From positions 1 through 24,912 of the forward strand of contig JAEOSP010000034.1 of the NCBI GenBank assembly GCA_016840305.1: a stretch of 24,912 bases of DNA. The letters run 5' to 3'. The stretch is from Candidatus Hodarchaeota archaeon (GTDB taxonomy: Archaea; Asgardarchaeota; Heimdallarchaeia; Hodarchaeales; Hodarchaeaceae). The position numbers and the translations under genes are program-made. The notes beneath the pieces are model-generated. The model was not told the origin of the DNA, did no database searches, and saw nothing but the letters and a program-made list of their open reading frames with translations. This document shows, in pieces, positions 23,264-24,912 of this stretch (within the stretch, counting starts at the first letter, position 1; each line of letters begins with the position of its first letter).

Positions 23264-24912
23264 ATGCAACCGTGGTTCCAAGTCGTTCAACCTTATGAAT
23301 TCATTGAAGAGCTTGGAAAACGCGAGGAGCTACTTGTCGCTGATTTAGGGGATGTGATTTCTGGTATTGCACACCCAATATATAAGGATCCTGAATTATT
23401 TGTAAGAACAACGTATTTTACATCTGGTCTCCTACGTTTACTACAAAGAGTTCAGAGTAAAATCAACTCAGGGGTAGGAAACGGGGTGATTAGGATACAA
23501 AATTACTTTGGAGGAGGGAAAACCCACTCATTAATTGCTCTCTACCATTTTCTTCATAATCATGAAAACCTATTCTCATTCTTACCAAATACAGTGCTTC
23601 CTAATAACATATCTGTTGTGAGCATAACAGGAACTCATCTAAATCCATTAAAGGGACGAAAAATCAAGGATGTAGAAATTCGAACGATATGGGGGGAAAT
23701 AGCTTTTCAGATCTCTGGATCTGAAGGTTTGGAGTTGATAAAAGAAAATGATAGAAAAAGAATTTCTCCTGGAAAAGACATATTGCGTACTCTTTTCAAG
23801 AAGAAAAAACCTCATGTGATTCTTTTAGATGAGATAACAGAATATCTTGCGAAAGCGAGAGGTGTTACTGTTAATGAGTCAAACCTTGCTACTCAAACTT
23901 TGATATTCATCCAAGAACTAACTGAATGTATTACTACGCTTTCCAAATCAATTTTAATAATCTCATTACCTGATATTGAATACGCAGAGGTAAAAAACTC
24001 TAATAAAACAGCTCTCATCGAAATATCTCAGGTTTTAAGCAGATTGGCTTCTTCTGAAGTACCTTCTGAGCCTGGAGATTTGTATCAAATTATTCGTCAT
24101 AAACTCATCAAACATGTGAAACTCCCCAAAGAATTAACTCGGATTGTTAATGATTTCTCTGACTATTATTTATTACACAGAAATGACTTTCCAGAAATTT
24201 CGATAAAACCAATCTACAAATCCTTTATGGAACAATCTTATCCATTCCACCCATCATTAATAGACCTTCTTTACAATAATTGGAATGCAATTTCAACCTT
24301 TCAAGGAACACGAAGCATTTTAAGTCTTCTATCCCAGATTCTATTCACTTTATCATCCAATAGATGTAAGACTCCAATAATTTTACCTTCTGATATAGAT
24401 TTGAAAGAGGATAAGATAAGAGATGCAATATTTCATCACCTCCCTGCTGAATTCTCCAATATTCTAACCATAGAATTAAAATCTGAACCATACCCGCGCC
24501 AAGGAAAGGAACTTGATCTTCGTTGGAAAGAAACCTTTGAAGCAATTGTTCAAACAATATTTCTGGCATCACCACAATACAAATCAAAAAATTGTGGTCT
24601 TTATCTCCAGGATATCAATTTTACAACTTGGAAACCAAATTTATCTATTGCATTCACTTCAGAAGTTCTTAATACGTTAGTGTACTCTTCAAAATATCTA
24701 CATATTCAACAAAATAGATACTATTATTCTGATCAGCTAAATTTCAATAGTAAAATAAATCAAATGAAGTCTCAGTACAGAGAGAAAGCGCTACAACAAA
24801 TTATTCATGAAATAGTTACTATTTTTCAAAATAGTGACTTAGAAATCATTGTTTGGCCAAAATCACATGCCGAGGTGGGAGATAGTGAAGTGTTGAAATT
24901 GGTTTTACTACC
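23264..24912 (+). CDS. DUF499/COG1483-type P-loop ATPase (N-terminal part, runs off the window)
   Basis: The frame from ATG 23264 is open to the right edge, 549 complete codons. Walker A is FGGGKTH with K86, Walker B is VILLDE with D189-E190, and a sensor-like strand reads ILIISLPD (about 230-237). The preceding RTTYFTSGLLRLL (about 48-60), later GTHLNP and TIWGEIAFQ, and FIQELTE after Walker B follow the order I know from DUF499 (COG1483) ATPases. These large proteins often neighbour DUF1156-type DNA methyltransferases in archaea and are related to BREX BrxC/PglY ATPases. A DNA-associated defence role is therefore likely but depends on genes beyond the edge. Expected full length is around 900-1200 aa. 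Codons and composition resemble the rest of the window. Confidence 0.8.
   Translation, partial: MQPWFQVVQPYEFIEELGKREELLVADLGDVISGIAHPIYKDPELFVRTTYFTSGLLRLLQRVQSKINSGVGNGVIRIQNYFGGGKTHSLIALYHFLHNHENLFSFLPNTVLPNNISVVSITGTHLNPLKGRKIKDVEIRTIWGEIAFQISGSEGLELIKENDRKRISPGKDILRTLFKKKKPHVILLDEITEYLAKARGVTVNESNLATQTLIFIQELTECITTLSKSILIISLPDIEYAEVKNSNKTALIEISQVLSRLASSEVPSEPGDLYQIIRHKLIKHVKLPKELTRIVNDFSDYYLLHRNDFPEISIKPIYKSFMEQSYPFHPSLIDLLYNNWNAISTFQGTRSILSLLSQILFTLSSNRCKTPIILPSDIDLKEDKIRDAIFHHLPAEFSNILTIELKSEPYPRQGKELDLRWKETFEAIVQTIFLASPQYKSKNCGLYLQDINFTTWKPNLSIAFTSEVLNTLVYSSKYLHIQQNRYYYSDQLNFNSKINQMKSQYREKALQQIIHEIVTIFQNSDLEIIVWPKSHAEVGDSEVLKLVLL

Noticed and set aside
24345..24587. 80-codon minus-strand frame inside the ATPase gene
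   Set aside because: It lies antisense to the DUF499-type coding frame, which has clear Walker motifs and continues without stops to the window edge.
1..24912. Mobile elements, CRISPR arrays, tRNA and rRNA genes
   Set aside because: No transposase or integrase motifs, no regularly spaced repeats, and no cloverleaf or conserved rRNA stretches were found when reading both strands; a tRNAscan or Infernal run would be decisive.

Overview
The window looks like AT-rich archaeal DNA, most likely from an Asgard archaeon (Promethearchaeati). The reasons are: four Ras/Rab-type small GTPases within about 15 kb, an SMC-ScpA-ScpB condensin locus, a four-subunit archaeal pyruvate-type ferredoxin oxidoreductase, a TrmB-type winged-helix protein, frequent TTG/GTG starts, GGTGA/GTGA-type Shine-Dalgarno sites, and long coiled-coil proteins of unknown role. 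The lineage within Asgard cannot be fixed from this sequence alone. No rRNA, tRNA, CRISPR array, insertion sequence or integrase was seen.

Layout. Positions 1-168 hold the 3' end of an unrecognised gene. On the minus strand at 208-2651 lies a two-gene unit: an ornithine cyclodeaminase/alanine dehydrogenase-family enzyme followed by an MFS (GPH/SLC45-like) transporter. A 15-bp palindrome sits just upstream of the unit. A Rab-like GTPase (2933-3556) converges on a dolichol-phosphate-mannose-synthase-like glycosyltransferase (3565-4281). From 4390 to 7177, four plus-strand genes form a compact cassette: a small helical protein, a 389-aa coiled-coil protein and two divergent small GTPases. Both GTPases have Glu in place of the catalytic Gln.

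Positions 7481-16726 form a chromosome-organisation locus: smc, scpA, a minus-strand 799-aa protein (TrmB winged helix, very long coiled coil, PLD-like C-terminal domain), then two tandem but different ScpB/KITE proteins. The second ScpB has long acidic arms. A fourth GTPase (16740-17264, minus) converges on it. Positions 17516-20578 are a tightly coupled porG-porD-porA-porB operon for reversible oxidative decarboxylation of pyruvate or a related 2-oxoacid with ferredoxin. A 54-aa ORF follows.

On the minus strand at 20856-22910 is a cupin, then a possible PH-like/alpha-beta-hydrolase fusion, then a 108-aa unknown, apparently one transcription unit. The right edge (23264-24912) is the N-terminal 549 codons of a DUF499/COG1483-type P-loop ATPase. 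This family is often found in archaeal defence islands, so a defence locus may begin at this edge and continue outside the window.

The candidates for undescribed biology are the SMC locus with two KITE paralogues and the embedded coiled-coil TrmB protein, and the GTPase/coiled-coil cassette at 4390-7177.
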